From: Actinomyces wuliandei
GTDB lineage: Bacteria; Actinomycetota; Actinomycetes; Actinomycetales; Actinomycetaceae
Reading direction: 5' to 3'
Length of the DNA stretch: 64,000 nucleotides
NCBI RefSeq assembly: GCF_004010955.1
Contig: NZ_CP025227.1
Location: forward strand, 2,046,001-2,110,000
The first letter of the stretch is position 1. Each line of letters begins with the position of its first letter. Both the position numbers and the translations under genes were made by a program. This document shows, in pieces, positions 53,162-63,750 of this stretch. The notes under the pieces were generated by a model. That model did no database searches. It saw only the letters and a program-made list of their open reading frames with translations, and was not told the origin of the DNA.

Positions 53162-55579
53162 TCAGGCGCAGTCGGTCGTCAACTCGACAGCCTCGTGCTC
53201 CTGAAGCCACTTCCAGGGGTCAACGGTGGAGTCGTCGGAGTAGTCGTCAGCAGTACGTACCTCGAAATGGAGGTGGGCACCCGAGGACCGGCCCGTGTTG
53301 CCGACCCCGGCGATCAGGTCACCCGCAGAGACCGTGTCCCCCTCCTCGACGTAGATACCGTCCTCATACATGTGGAGGTAGCTGGTGTACCAGACCTTAC
53401 CGTCGATCTCGTGCCTGATGGTGACAGTACCCGTGCCGTCCACCATCCCCGCAGTGGTCACCGTCCCCTCAGCCGCAGCGTAGATGGCCGTACCCACCGG
53501 CGCGGCCATGTCCTGCCCGGCGTGCAGCTTGAGGACACCCAGGGTGGGGTGAATACGGTAGCCGTACACCGAGGAGATCTCGTAGCTGCCGGGCAGCATC
53601 GGGTAGAAGAGCTCTGGTGCCGCGTTGAAGGCAGCCGTGTCCCCTGAGGCACCTGTCTCGGAGGAGCAGGTCTGGGCCGCGTTCTGGTAGGCCTCACGGA
53701 TACGGGCCAGCGTGGCGGCGTCAGGCACGTTGGACAGCTGGTCGTCAGTGTCCTCGTCCCAGTCAGCGTCCGAGCCCAGGACGGCGGCGGCCACGGAGGA
53801 GGCGCGTGCGGTCGCCTCCGGGGAGGAGTCGTCCGGCTGGGAGGCGGAGCGGGTTGAGGCCAGCGCCGCATTGGTCAGGTAGCCGCTCAGGGGCGCGACC
53901 ACCGTCGCCACGGCCAGGACGCTGAGCACCGCGCTGCGCCCCACCACACCGGCGCCCCGGCGGCGCGCCGAGGGCTGCGAGGACTGTGAGGCCTCAGCCC
54001 CGGAGCCAGTCCCGGAGCCGTGGTCGTCGCGGACAGTACCAGCGCCCGCAGGCACCTCGCGTCCCGCCTGCCGAGCACGCCGGACCCGGCGCACCTCTGG
54101 AACCTGCAGGGTGTCAGCACTGCGACGCTCACGCACCTCCGGAGAGAAGCGGAGCTCACGCGGGGCTGCTCTCGCATCCTCCCCGGACCCGGCAGGTTCT
54201 GCGACCTGCGCCGGGGGCGCCTGCGAGGTCCGGGAGGCAGACTGTGCCGGGGCGGTCAGCACATCAGCGGGAACCGGCTCCCCCGCAGGCTGTGCACCGG
54301 CACCGGGCAGACCTACCGGCAGCGGCGTAGGCAGCTCGGCCCCTGCCGGGACCGTAGCGGCACCCGGAGGAGTGCCAGTCAGGGAGCCAGTGCTGAGCGT
54401 CACGGTGGGGACCGGGGAGGCAGCGGCCTCACCGCGAAACTGGTCCCCCGCCTCTCGGGAACGTCCTCCTCGGACGGTTGAGGATTCCCGGACAGCTGAG
54501 GCTTCTGGGGCCGCCTGCCTGGAGACAGCCCCGGCAGATGTCGCCGCATCGGCGGCACGGGTCTCGGAGCGCTGGGACCGCCGTGTCCGCCCACGTTCAG
54601 GAATGCTGCGCGCAGGGCCAGACGCATCGGCCGCGCCCGCCTGGTGCGGGGCAGCAGGGGCAGCCCCGGAAGGGGGCAGGGGCCGTGCCCCTGTGGACGA
54701 GGACGCGTCGCCGCCCCGGGGCCGCGACGGCACGGAGGAGGAGGAAGAAGAAGAGACCGGAGCAGGTGGGACCTGGGCGGCCCCGGACCTCCGCAGACGC
54801 CTCTGCCCTCCGGGCTGAGCCGTCGGAGCAGCCCGGTCGGCCTCCTGCCGAGGCTGGGGGTACCCGCCAGAAGCCGTGACCCGGGGCGAGGCCCCTGTCT
54901 CCCGGGCCACGGGTGCGGACGACGGCGGAGCCTGGTCCTGGCCCTGTCGCTGACGCCGCCTGGAGCGGCGGGTCTCCCCCACCCCCTGAGGGTGCGCGTC
55001 GCGGGACAGCCCGGGGCCGGAAGCAGAAGCACCAGGGTCCCGGGGGGCTGGGGCGGCCGGGGAGGGCACGGGCTGCGCAGCGAGGCCCGAGGTGGACGCT
55101 GAGACCCTGGCAGAGGTCGGAGGCACCGATGGTAGTGACAACCCAGCCAGTGACGACGATGGTACAGCCGCAGGGCCGACCGACCCCGCAGGGGTCGCAG
55201 AAGACGTGGGAAAGGGTGTGGAGACAGGGGCCGCAGATGTCGCAGCGGCGGGGACCTCCGGTGGCGCTGAGCGGCGCGACGCCGCCTGCCGCCTGCGCTC
55301 CATGCGACTGAGCGGAGCCGCTGCGCTCCCCGCCTGCTGGGTGGCCACTGGAGGAGAGCCTGCCCCAGCAGCAGACTGCGCCCCACGCGTTCGGGCCTCC
55401 CCCAGCCCCGACGCACCTTGCCCACCAAGCAGGACGCTGGCTGCCTCAGCCTCCGTCAGCCGGCGACCCGACGCACCACCGCCCTGCCTCTGGGCTGGGA
55501 CGTCAGACCGAGCACGGGCGGCCTCTGCGGCGCGCTCAGCCTCACGGCGCTGCCGTCGGCTCAGGGGCTGTGAGCTCAC
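53162..55579 (-). CDS. M23 family peptidoglycan metallopeptidase with long disordered N-terminus
   Basis: An 805-residue membrane-anchored cell-wall hydrolase. Residues about 1-540 are a Pro/Ala/Ser/Arg-rich, disordered cytoplasmic region. A single TM helix near 545-565 (VVGRSAVLSVLAVATVVAPL) is followed by a short linker and the M23/LytM domain (about 660-790): YGYRIHPTLGVLKLHAGQD (zinc His and Asp), YAAAEGTV, YTSYLHMYEDGIYVEEGDTV, GNTGRSSGAHLHFEVR (the HLH motif). The domain sits outside the membrane and cleaves peptide cross-links. GTG 55579 follows GGGAGG. Such an extended N-terminus is unusual for the family. Confidence 0.88.
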   Translation of the reverse strand: MSSQPLSRRQRREAERAAEAARARSDVPAQRQGGGASGRRLTEAEAASVLLGGQGASGLGEARTRGAQSAAGAGSPPVATQQAGSAAAPLSRMERRRQAASRRSAPPEVPAAATSAAPVSTPFPTSSATPAGSVGPAAVPSSSLAGLSLPSVPPTSARVSASTSGLAAQPVPSPAAPAPRDPGASASGPGLSRDAHPQGVGETRRSRRRQRQGQDQAPPSSAPVARETGASPRVTASGGYPQPRQEADRAAPTAQPGGQRRLRRSGAAQVPPAPVSSSSSSSVPSRPRGGDASSSTGARPLPPSGAAPAAPHQAGAADASGPARSIPERGRTRRSQRSETRAADAATSAGAVSRQAAPEASAVRESSTVRGGRSREAGDQFRGEAAASPVPTVTLSTGSLTGTPPGAATVPAGAELPTPLPVGLPGAGAQPAGEPVPADVLTAPAQSASRTSQAPPAQVAEPAGSGEDARAAPRELRFSPEVRERRSADTLQVPEVRRVRRARQAGREVPAGAGTVRDDHGSGTGSGAEASQSSQPSARRRGAGVVGRSAVLSVLAVATVVAPLSGYLTNAALASTRSASQPDDSSPEATARASSVAAAVLGSDADWDEDTDDQLSNVPDAATLARIREAYQNAAQTCSSETGASGDTAAFNAAPELFYPMLPGSYEISSVYGYRIHPTLGVLKLHAGQDMAAPVGTAIYAAAEGTVTTAGMVDGTGTVTIRHEIDGKVWYTSYLHMYEDGIYVEEGDTVSAGDLIAGVGNTGRSSGAHLHFEVRTADDYSDDSTVDPWKWLQEHEAVELTTDCA

Positions 55580-55750
55580 GCTGGTGCCTCCCAAGGCTGC
55601 TCGCACGATAACCTGGACCAGGCGGGGCGCACCCTGGGAGCACCCTGCCCACTAACCCGAGTAACGATACGACGTTGATCGGGGCATGTCTTCTAGAAGA
55701 ATAGCCGGGCGACCCGGATCACGCCAAGATACGTGTCACATCACGTCACA

Positions 55751-56881
55751 TCATGGCGTATCCACACCCTGGTCGTGCTCGACCGCTGCCCGCGTGCCGC
55801 CGCGCTGCATGGCGTCGTTGACCTCCCCCACGAGCTCCTCAAGGATGTCCTCCAGGAAGACCACGCCTAGAACCCGGCCCTCCGCGTCCTCCACACGCCC
55901 CAGGTGGGCGCCGGTGCGCTGCATGGCCACCAGCGCCGTCTCGATCTCGTCGTGCGCGCGTACGGGGACCAGGGCACGCGCCCGCCAGGCTGGGACAGGG
56001 TGCGTGCGCTCCTCGCCGTCGGCGTCAAGAACGTCCTTGAGGTGCAGGTAGCCGGTGACAGCCAGCACCTCACGACCGCTGTCCTCCCCCGCACGACTGG
56101 CTCCGGCAGCGTCAGTCACGGCCACGAGAGGGAACCGGGAGTAGCCGGTGGAGGTCACCGCCGCCTCCACGTCCTCAGGCGTGCAGTCCAGGGGCAGGGT
56201 GACCAGGTCCTCCACAGGGACCATGACGCTGCCCGCCGTCTCCTCGGAGAACTCCAACGCCCCACTCAGCAGTCCGGTGGTGTCCTCCAACACACCCTCG
56301 GCGGTGGAGCGCTCCACGATGGAGGCGACCTCCTCGGCGTTAAAGGCTGCCGCGACCTCCTCCTTGGGCTCGATACCCAGCAGGCGCAGCACCCCGTTGG
56401 CCAGGCCGTTGAGACCGGAGACGACAGGGCCAAGGACCGTGGCCACACGCACCAGCGGCGGGGCCAGCCACCGCACCGCCTTCTCCGGGGAGGAGATCGA
56501 GATGTTCTTGGGCACCATCTCACCCGCCACCACGTGCAGGTAGACCACGACCACCAGGGCGATAAGCACCGCCACAGCGTGGGTGCCCGCCTGCCCTGCA
56601 CCAAGGCGGGCCAGCCAGGGCTCGATCGCGTGGGCGATAGCAGGCTCGGCCACCACGCCCAGGCCCGTGGAGCACAGGGTCACTCCCAGCTGGGCGGTGG
56701 CCAACATGCGCGAGACGTGACGCAGCGCCCACAACGCCGTCACGGCCCTGGCGTCACCCGTCTCAGCCAGGGGCTCGAGCTGACTGCGGCGTGCCGAGGT
56801 CACCGCGAACTCCGCCCCGACGAAGAAGGCGTTGCCAGCCAGGAGCACCACGGCGACCAGCAGGGCAGCGGGCGTGCTCAT
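55751..56881 (-). CDS. CNNM/CorC-type membrane protein, second of a pair (hemolysin family)
   Basis: A 376-residue protein with a DUF21/CNNM transmembrane domain (about 1-145; NAFFVGAEFAVTSARRSQLE, VVAGEMVPKNISISSPEKAV) and a CBS pair (about 195-345; VMVPVEDLVTLPLDCTPEDV, VLGVVFLEDILEELVGEVND). It lacks the C-terminal CorC_HlyC domain of the full-length family. Members are linked to magnesium or cobalt handling. Its ATG overlaps the TGA of the upstream paralogue (ATGA). Confidence 0.88.
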   Translation of the reverse strand: MSTPAALLVAVVLLAGNAFFVGAEFAVTSARRSQLEPLAETGDARAVTALWALRHVSRMLATAQLGVTLCSTGLGVVAEPAIAHAIEPWLARLGAGQAGTHAVAVLIALVVVVYLHVVAGEMVPKNISISSPEKAVRWLAPPLVRVATVLGPVVSGLNGLANGVLRLLGIEPKEEVAAAFNAEEVASIVERSTAEGVLEDTTGLLSGALEFSEETAGSVMVPVEDLVTLPLDCTPEDVEAAVTSTGYSRFPLVAVTDAAGASRAGEDSGREVLAVTGYLHLKDVLDADGEERTHPVPAWRARALVPVRAHDEIETALVAMQRTGAHLGRVEDAEGRVLGVVFLEDILEELVGEVNDAMQRGGTRAAVEHDQGVDTP

Positions 56882-58311
56882 CGTCGGCCCTCCCCTCGCA
56901 GACCTGCCCCGCCGCGTCCGAGGCCGGCAGCCCCCGGCCCGGTGGCAGGTCCGGTCCTCCCCCCGTCCACACCCGCCTCTCCTCCCTCTGCCTCGGGTCC
57001 CTCTGCCTCGGGACCGACACCGCGAGCCCGCAGCCGGACGACACGACGGTCCTCCATGGCGTCGACAACCAGGACCGCCCGAGGAAGAACGACACGGTCC
57101 CCGACCCGGGGAATACGGCCCAGCTCGGTCATGACCAGGCCGCCCAGAGTCTCGTAGGGACCGTCGTCGGGCACCGTGACGCCCGTGCGGGAGACCAGCT
57201 CGTCAGGGCGCATCCAGCCGGGCACCACCCAGCTGCCCGCCGGGTCCAGGTGGGCGCCGGAGCGACGGGGGTCGTGCTCGTCGGTGACGTCCCCAACCAC
57301 CTCCTCCACGGCGTCCTCCAGGGTGACCACCCCGGCGGTCCCGCCGTACTCGTCAACCACGACCGCCATCTGGGACCCCTGTGCCCGCAGCTCGACGAGC
57401 AGGTCCGCCAGGGGCATCGTCTCGGGCACCCGCGGCGCGACAGCCATGAGGGAGGCGGAGACCACGGGGACCTCGGCGCGCCTGGTGTAGGGGACGGCGA
57501 CAGCGCGGCGCAGGTGGGCGATCCCGAGGATGTCGTCCACGTCCTGCCCGGTCACCGGGAATCGGGAGTGCCCGGTGGCACGGGCCAGGTGGACCACGTC
57601 CTCCGCGGTGGCCCCGGACTCCAGGGTGTGGAGGCGTCCCCGGTCGGTCATGACGTCGACAGCGGTCAGCGCCCCCACACCGATCGACCTGGTCAGCAGG
57701 GTGGCCGTCGTGGAGTCGAGGGTGCCCTCCTGCGCGCTGTGACGCACCAGGGCAGCCAGCTCGGAGGCCGACCGGGTGCCGCTGATCTCCTCAGCCGGGG
57801 TGATCCCCATCGCGCGCAGCACCAGGTTGGCGGTGTCGTTGAGGACGACGATGACCGGTCGCAGCAGCAGGGAGAAGCCCATGAGGAAGGGAGCCACCAG
57901 GGCGGCGGCGCGCATGGGGTCGGCCAGGGTGGCGTTCTTGGGGATGAGCTCGCCCACGACCATGGAGAAGGCGTTGACCACCACCAGGGAGACGGCCGCA
58001 GCCGTGCCTACGGCTACAGACTGCGCCAGCCACCCGCTCATGACCTCCGACAGGAGCCTGGCCAGGGCGGCCTGCATCGTGTACCCCAGCAGGACCGTGG
58101 TCAGGGTGATCCCCACCTGCGCCCCGGACAGGAGGGTGGACAGCCGGGTGAGCGCCCTGCGGACGGTGGACGCCCGGCGCCCTCCGGAGGCGGCCCGGGT
58201 CTCCACCGTGGAGGGGTCCAGGGCCACCAGGGAGAACTCCCCGGCCACGAACAGGGCCGTCCCGAGGGTGAGCAGGACACCGACCAGGATCATGAGCCAG
58301 TCGTTCACCAC
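56878..58311 (-). CDS. CNNM/CorC-type membrane protein, first of a pair
   Basis: A 477-residue member of the hemolysin/CNNM family. The DUF21 domain (about 1-195) has [19 protein letters not shown] and [20 protein letters not shown]. The CBS pair (about 220-330) ends [32 protein letters not shown], and the CorC_HlyC domain (about 345-430) follows, with a Gly/Glu-rich tail. It is likely to form a functional unit with the paralogue directly behind it, as in many actinobacteria. Divergent from kgd. Confidence 0.9.
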   Translation of the reverse strand: MVNDWLMILVGVLLTLGTALFVAGEFSLVALDPSTVETRAASGGRRASTVRRALTRLSTLLSGAQVGITLTTVLLGYTMQAALARLLSEVMSGWLAQSVAVGTAAAVSLVVVNAFSMVVGELIPKNATLADPMRAAALVAPFLMGFSLLLRPVIVVLNDTANLVLRAMGITPAEEISGTRSASELAALVRHSAQEGTLDSTTATLLTRSIGVGALTAVDVMTDRGRLHTLESGATAEDVVHLARATGHSRFPVTGQDVDDILGIAHLRRAVAVPYTRRAEVPVVSASLMAVAPRVPETMPLADLLVELRAQGSQMAVVVDEYGGTAGVVTLEDAVEEVVGDVTDEHDPRRSGAHLDPAGSWVVPGWMRPDELVSRTGVTVPDDGPYETLGGLVMTELGRIPRVGDRVVLPRAVLVVDAMEDRRVVRLRARGVGPEAEGPEAEGGEAGVDGGRTGPATGPGAAGLGRGGAGLRGEGRR

Positions 58312-58707
58312 GGCCTCCCGTGCAGGCGCCGACAGGGGTACCGCGAAAGGTGCCGGGAACAGTGGTGGTCAGGATCGGGGTGCGGACGGAACAGGCGTCC
58401 GCGTACCCGGCAAGCGTGTCGGCGCATAGTAGGGCGCACGCTACCACTGGAAAAGGTGGCCGGCCCGTCAGGCCGACAGCCCGGACACAGCGCTGTCAGC
58501 TCGCACCCGCCCCTGCGCGCCGCCCCCACGCGCCCAGACCCACTTGTAGCATGTGTGTGGTACCAGTCTGTGCCACTCCTCATGTACCAGGTTCCAGGCA
58601 CCGGCTCTCCACCAGCGCCGTGCGCACCTCCTGCGGCCGGGAGGAGCACCGGGCCGGCGGGCGGCACGGTGACGGGCCTGGGCCGCCACCGCCGACAAGG
58701 AGAAGCC
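58312..58707. other. Divergent promoter region
   Basis: About 395 nt between the CNNM pair (minus) and kgd (plus). The reading frame of kgd stays open through it, but the composition is not coding-like and the ribosome binding site at 58696-58701 fixes the kgd start. No other gene was recognised. Confidence 0.5.
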
Positions 58708-61700
58708 GTGCCAACGCAGGACCGCGCCGCAGGAGCCGCAGGATTCGGCGCCAACGAGTGGATGGTGGAGGAGATACGGGCCGCCTGGGCCGCCGACCCG
58801 TCCTCGGTGAGCCCCCAGTGGCGTGAGCTCTTCGAGGCCGACCCGGCAGCGGGTCAGCACCGGACTGCGGGCTCCGCCCCGGGAACGACCACGACGGCGG
58901 TGTCGGCGGGGCAGCCGGTCCAGCCCATGCAGCCCGCTGCGCTCCCCCACGACGCCGCCCGCCGGGCCACCATCACCACTGCGTTCGCCCCCGCCTCCAC
59001 GAGGTACCAGGCCTCTGCCGTCCAGGACGTCAGCCGCTCCGACCTGCCTCCGGCCCCGCCCTCCGACACCGCTCCCCCGACCTCCCCCTACGCCCAGCGC
59101 CTGTCCCGCCAGCAGGCCCGCGACCTGGAGCCCGGGGCAGGCAGCGGCAGCACCGGCGGCGGAGACGTCGGCGCAGACAGCACCAGCGACGCTGCCAGCA
59201 GCACAGACGGCACAGGCCACGACGCCGACAGTGCTCGTGCCAGCAGTGCTACTAGCGCCACCAGCACCCGTCTCAAGGGGGCGGCTGCCCGCACCGCCAG
59301 GAACATGGAGGACTCCCTGTCGGTACCCACTGCCACCTCCGCACGGGCGGTCCCCGCCAAGGTCCTCATCGAGAACCGCTCCATCATCAACGCGCACCTG
59401 GCCCGAACCCGTGGCGGCAAGGTGTCCTTCACCCACCTCATCGGCTGGGCGCTTGTGGAGTCGCTGGCCCAGATGCCGGAGATGAACGTCTCCTACACCA
59501 CCGACGAGGCAGGGCGGCCCTGCCTGCGCACCCCCGCGCACGTGGGCCTGGGCCTGGCCGTCGACGTCCCCGGCCCGCAGGGCCAGCGCCGCCTGCTGGT
59601 CCCCTCGCTCAAGCAGGCTGACCTCATGGACCTGGCCGGCTTCGTCGCCGCCTACGAGGACCTGGTGCGCCGGGCACGGGAGGGCTCCCTGAGCCCCGCA
59701 GACTTCCAGGGCACCACGGTGACGCTGACCAACCCCGGCATGATCGGCACCCTGCACTCCGTGCCCCGCCTCATGTCAGGTCAAGGTCTCATTGTGGGCG
59801 TGGGCTCCATGGACTACCCGGCGGCCTTCGCCGGGGCCAGCGCCGAGACCCTGGCCCGCCACGGCGTCGGCCGCACGCTCACCCTCACCTCCACCTACGA
59901 CCACCGGGTCATCCAGGGGGCCTCCTCCGGGGAGCTCCTGCGCCTGGTGGAGCACAAGCTCCTGGGGCTGGACGGCTTCTGGGAGCGGGCGCTGGAGTCC
60001 CTGCGCATCCCGCACGAGCCGGTGCGCTGGGCGCGCGACACCACCTACGACCCCGAGCACGAGACCGGTAAGCACGCCCGCGTGGCCGAGCTCATCCACG
60101 CCTTCCGCCAACGAGGCCACCTCGCCGCCGACACCGACCCGCTGACCTACCGGCTGCGCCGCCACCCCGACCTGGACATCACCTCCTACGGCCTGAGCCT
60201 GTGGGACCTGGACCGGACCTTCCCCACCGGGGGCCTGGGAGGCCGGGACCGGGCCACCCTGCGCGAGATCCTGGACATGCTGCGTGACACCTACTGCGGC
60301 ACGGCAGGGATCGAGTACATGCACATCCAGGACCCCGCCCAGCGCACCTGGTGGCAGGAGCGCCTGGAGGGCGGCCGACGGGAGGTCGACGCCGCCGAGC
60401 GCCGCCGGATCCTCACCAAGCTGGAGCAGGCCGAGGCCTTCGAGACCTTCCTGCAGACCAAGTACGTGGGACAGAAGCGCTTCAGCCTGGAGGGCGGGGA
60501 GTCCCTCATCGTCCTGCTCGACCGCCTCCTGGACTCCTGCGCCCACGACGGCCTGGACGAGGTGGTCATCGGCATGGCCCACCGGGGGCGCCTCAACGTC
60601 CTGACCAGCATCGCGGGCAAGTCCTACAGCCAGGTCTTCGACGAGTTCGACGGCAACGGCGTCATTGAGGGCGCAGGTACCGGGGACGTGAAGTACCACC
60701 TGGGCACCGAGGGCGTGTTCACCGGCACCGACGGGGTCTCCACCCGCGTCTCCCTGGCGGCCAACCCCTCCCACCTGGAGACCGTCGACGGCGTGGTGGA
60801 GGGGATCGTGCGCGCCAAGCAGGACCGTATCGGCCTGGGCGAGAAGGGCTACACGGTCATACCGGTGCTCGTGCACGGAGACGCCGCCTTCGCAGGCCAG
60901 GGCGTCGTCTACGAGACGCTCAACATGAGCCAGCTGCCCGCCTACCGCACCGGGGGGACGGTCCACGTCATCGTCAACAACCAGATCGGCTTCACCACCG
61001 GGGCCGCATCAGCCCGCTCCACCACCTACCCCACCGACCTGGCCAAGGGTCTGCAGGTACCGATCTTCCACGTCAACGCCGACGACCCCGAGACGGTGGC
61101 CCGCGTGGCCCACATGGCCTACAGCTACCGGCGGACCTTCCACAAGGACGTCGTCATCGACCTTGTCTGCTACCGCAGGCGCGGTCACAACGAGGGCGAC
61201 GACCCCTCCATGACCCAGCCGGTCATGTACCGCCTCATCGACTCCCTGGCCTCCACGCGGGAGGTCTACACCGCCAACCTCGTGGGCCGGGGCGACATCA
61301 CCCGCCAGGAGGCGGAGCAGGTCAGCGCCGCCTACCACGCCGAGCTGGAGCGGATCCTGTCGGAGGCGCGCACCAGGGGCGAGCCCTCCCAACAGGCCGC
61401 CACCGAGCTGGCCTCGGCGGAGTCGCAGGACCAGGCCGACCCCACCACCGTCGGCCTGCCCCGCTCCTCCCTGGAGGTGCCCGCCTCCCAGCAGGCGGGC
61501 ACAGGCATGATGATCGGCTGGAGCTCGGCGGTGCCACGCGACGTCGTCGAGCGCATCGGGGACGCCCAGGTCGCCTGGCCGGAGTCCTTCACCATCCACC
61601 CCCGTCTGTCCGGCATGCTGTCGCGGCGCCAGGCCGCCACCCGGTCAGGTGGCATCGACTGGGGGCTGGGTGAGCTGCTCGCCCTGGGCAGCCTCCTCAT

Positions 61701-62778
61701 GGAGGGCGTGCCGGTGCGCCTGGCGGGCGAGGACGCCCGGCGCGCCACCTTCTCCCAGCGCCACGCCGTCCTGCACGACTACAGCTCCGGCACGGAGTGG
61801 ACGCCCCTGAGCTTCCTGACCCCGGACCAGGCCCCCTTCGAGGTCTACGACTCCCTGCTCAGCGAGTACGCCGCCCTGGCCTTCGAGTACGGCTACTCGG
61901 TGGAGCGGCCCGAGGGCCTGACCCTGTGGGAGGCCCAGTTCGGCGACTTCGCCAACGGCGCCCAGAGCGTCATCGACGAGTACGTCGCCTCCGCGACCCA
62001 GAAGTGGGGGCAGCGCTCCGGCCTGGTCATGCTGCTGCCCCACGGCCAGGAGGGCCAGGGGCCGGACCACTCCTCGGCGCGCATGGAGCGCTACCTGCAG
62101 ATGTGCGCGCAGGACAACATGTGGGTGACCCAGCCCTCGACTCCTGCCAACCACTTCCACCTGCTGCGAGAGCACGCCTACCGCCGCCCCCGCCGCCCCC
62201 TGGTCGTCTTCACCCCCAAGCAGCTGCTGCGGCTCAAGGCGGCGACCTCACCCGTGGAGGACTTCACCTCCGGACGCTTCCAGCCGGTCATCGGCGAGAC
62301 CGACCCGGAGCTGCTCGGACAGCCAGGGCCAGGAGGGGCGGCAGGTGAGGAGCCAGCCGGGCAGGTGGCCCGGTCCCCGCAGCAGGGCGCGCCCAGCGGC
62401 AGCACCGGGGGCACCTCGCAGGTCGACCGGGTACTGCTGTGCTCGGGCAGGGTCTACTACGACCTGGCTGCCCACCGGCAAGCCACCGGTGACAGGCGGA
62501 CCGCCATCGTGCGCCTGGAGCAGGTCTACCCGCTGGAGACCGACGCCGTAGCCGCGGCCCTGGCTCCCTTTGCCGGGGCGGAGCTGGTGTGGGTCCAGGA
62601 CGAGCCCGCCAACCAGGGGGCGTGGCCCTACCTGGCGCTCCACCTGCCCACCGAGCTCACCGGTGGCGTGCTCCCGCGCCTGGTGGCCCGGCCGGAGGCC
62701 GCCGCCCCTGCCGTGGGTACGGCGGGCGTCTTCAGGCAGCAGCAGACCGAGCTGGTCGAGGCGGCCTTCGCCCGCTGA
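58708..62778 (+). CDS. kgd: Multifunctional 2-oxoglutarate metabolism enzyme (E1o-E2o fusion)
   Basis: A 1356-residue TCA-cycle enzyme. The actinobacterial fusion order is visible: an N-terminal 2-oxoglutarate-dehydrogenase segment (NEWMVEEIRAAWAADPSSVS), a Ser/Ala-rich linker, an E2 succinyltransferase domain (about 205-430; catalytic His399 in TYDHRVIQG) without lipoyl domain, and the thiamine-diphosphate E1 domain (about 440-1356; VVIGMAHRGRLNVL, DVKYHLGTEG, YRRRGHNEGDDPSMTQPVMY). GTG 58708 follows AAGGAG. In corynebacteria and mycobacteria this protein is controlled by the FHA protein OdhI/GarA (known); that gene is not in view. A Gly/Gln-rich insertion near 1200-1240 is unusual. Confidence 0.95.
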   Translation: MPTQDRAAGAAGFGANEWMVEEIRAAWAADPSSVSPQWRELFEADPAAGQHRTAGSAPGTTTTAVSAGQPVQPMQPAALPHDAARRATITTAFAPASTRYQASAVQDVSRSDLPPAPPSDTAPPTSPYAQRLSRQQARDLEPGAGSGSTGGGDVGADSTSDAASSTDGTGHDADSARASSATSATSTRLKGAAARTARNMEDSLSVPTATSARAVPAKVLIENRSIINAHLARTRGGKVSFTHLIGWALVESLAQMPEMNVSYTTDEAGRPCLRTPAHVGLGLAVDVPGPQGQRRLLVPSLKQADLMDLAGFVAAYEDLVRRAREGSLSPADFQGTTVTLTNPGMIGTLHSVPRLMSGQGLIVGVGSMDYPAAFAGASAETLARHGVGRTLTLTSTYDHRVIQGASSGELLRLVEHKLLGLDGFWERALESLRIPHEPVRWARDTTYDPEHETGKHARVAELIHAFRQRGHLAADTDPLTYRLRRHPDLDITSYGLSLWDLDRTFPTGGLGGRDRATLREILDMLRDTYCGTAGIEYMHIQDPAQRTWWQERLEGGRREVDAAERRRILTKLEQAEAFETFLQTKYVGQKRFSLEGGESLIVLLDRLLDSCAHDGLDEVVIGMAHRGRLNVLTSIAGKSYSQVFDEFDGNGVIEGAGTGDVKYHLGTEGVFTGTDGVSTRVSLAANPSHLETVDGVVEGIVRAKQDRIGLGEKGYTVIPVLVHGDAAFAGQGVVYETLNMSQLPAYRTGGTVHVIVNNQIGFTTGAASARSTTYPTDLAKGLQVPIFHVNADDPETVARVAHMAYSYRRTFHKDVVIDLVCYRRRGHNEGDDPSMTQPVMYRLIDSLASTREVYTANLVGRGDITRQEAEQVSAAYHAELERILSEARTRGEPSQQAATELASAESQDQADPTTVGLPRSSLEVPASQQAGTGMMIGWSSAVPRDVVERIGDAQVAWPESFTIHPRLSGMLSRRQAATRSGGIDWGLGELLALGSLLMEGVPVRLAGEDARRATFSQRHAVLHDYSSGTEWTPLSFLTPDQAPFEVYDSLLSEYAALAFEYGYSVERPEGLTLWEAQFGDFANGAQSVIDEYVASATQKWGQRSGLVMLLPHGQEGQGPDHSSARMERYLQMCAQDNMWVTQPSTPANHFHLLREHAYRRPRRPLVVFTPKQLLRLKAATSPVEDFTSGRFQPVIGETDPELLGQPGPGGAAGEEPAGQVARSPQQGAPSGSTGGTSQVDRVLLCSGRVYYDLAAHRQATGDRRTAIVRLEQVYPLETDAVAAALAPFAGAELVWVQDEPANQGAWPYLALHLPTELTGGVLPRLVARPEAAAPAVGTAGVFRQQQTELVEAAFAR

Positions 62779-62899
62779 CTGGCGCGGTGCGCCCCTCACA
62801 GCTGGGCAGAGCAGGCTGGACACGCTGGCCAGGTGGTGGCCACGGGGACCGACCGGGAGACAGACAACGGAGACGAGGACGTCAGGGAGGAGACGCGTC

Positions 62900-63505
62900 G
62901 TGGAGGACACGAGGCTGAGCTTCGTCGGTGACGAGCTGGTCGCCGGCTATGGCGACGGCCGGGCGCTGGGGTGGACCGGACGGGTCATGGCGCGCACGCC
63001 CCGGGAGGTCCCGATCCTGTGGACGACTCTGGCCGTCCCCGGTGAGACGACGGCACAGCTGGCCGAGCGGTGGCAGGCAGAGGTCGCTCGCCGCTCAACC
63101 CCCAACGGACGCAGCCGGCTGGTGATCGGCCTGGGCGTGGCTGACGTCATCGCAGGCGTGTCCTACGCGCGCTCACGCCTGGCCCTGGCCAATATCCTGG
63201 ACGCGGCGGCCTCGGAGCAGCGGCGGTGCTTTGTGGTGGGGCCTCCGCCCCTGGCCGACGCCGACCCGGACGCCACCTCCCGCCTGTCCACAGCCGCCTC
63301 TGAGGTGTGCCACCGCCGACAGGTCCCCTACGTGGACACCTTCGAGCCCTTGCGCAACCACGAGCAGTGGAACACCGACGTCACCGCGGCCGGGGGGTCG
63401 CACCCCGGCCAGGCCGGCTACGGCCTCCTGGCCTGGCTGGTCCTCCACCGGGGCTGGTATGAGTGGCTGGGTACCGGGCGACCTACAGCACCCTACGGCG
63501 GCTGA
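62900..63505 (+). CDS. SGNH/GDSL-type esterase-like protein
   Basis: A 201-residue SGNH-fold protein. Block I reads SFVGDELVAGYGDGRALGWT: the place of the nucleophile Ser in GDS is taken by Glu (GDE). Block V, GGSHPGQAGYGLLAW, keeps the His of the Ser-His-Asp arrangement, and LVIGLGVADV stands at block III. GTG 62900 follows GGAGGAG 8 nt away. No signal peptide, so cytoplasmic. The function of GDE variants is not known to me; hydrolysis by a different mechanism or a binding role is possible. Confidence 0.75.
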   Translation: MEDTRLSFVGDELVAGYGDGRALGWTGRVMARTPREVPILWTTLAVPGETTAQLAERWQAEVARRSTPNGRSRLVIGLGVADVIAGVSYARSRLALANILDAAASEQRRCFVVGPPPLADADPDATSRLSTAASEVCHRRQVPYVDTFEPLRNHEQWNTDVTAAGGSHPGQAGYGLLAWLVLHRGWYEWLGTGRPTAPYGG

Positions 63506-63750
63506 GCCCAGGACGGGCGGGACCGCACCGCTGAGGCACCCCTGCCGACCAGACCGCCCGGTCCCTGCCCTCTCACTCCCACCCGCAGGAGGGGCTTCCC
63601 ACGACCACCACCAGCATGTATCCTTGGTGACAGGGATTCCTGGAGGCCCAGTCGATCCCGCCACCACGGTCATGAGGGGGCGCAGAGGCCTTGTCAGGGA
63701 CCCGGTTCCCAACAGCTTCTCAACGGAGAGAAGCAGACGAGGAGCAGTTA

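Noticed and set aside
56791..58707. Upstream in-frame extension of kgd by 639 codons
   Set aside because: It reads antisense through the CNNM genes; a ribosome binding site and the conserved N-terminus fix the start at 58708.
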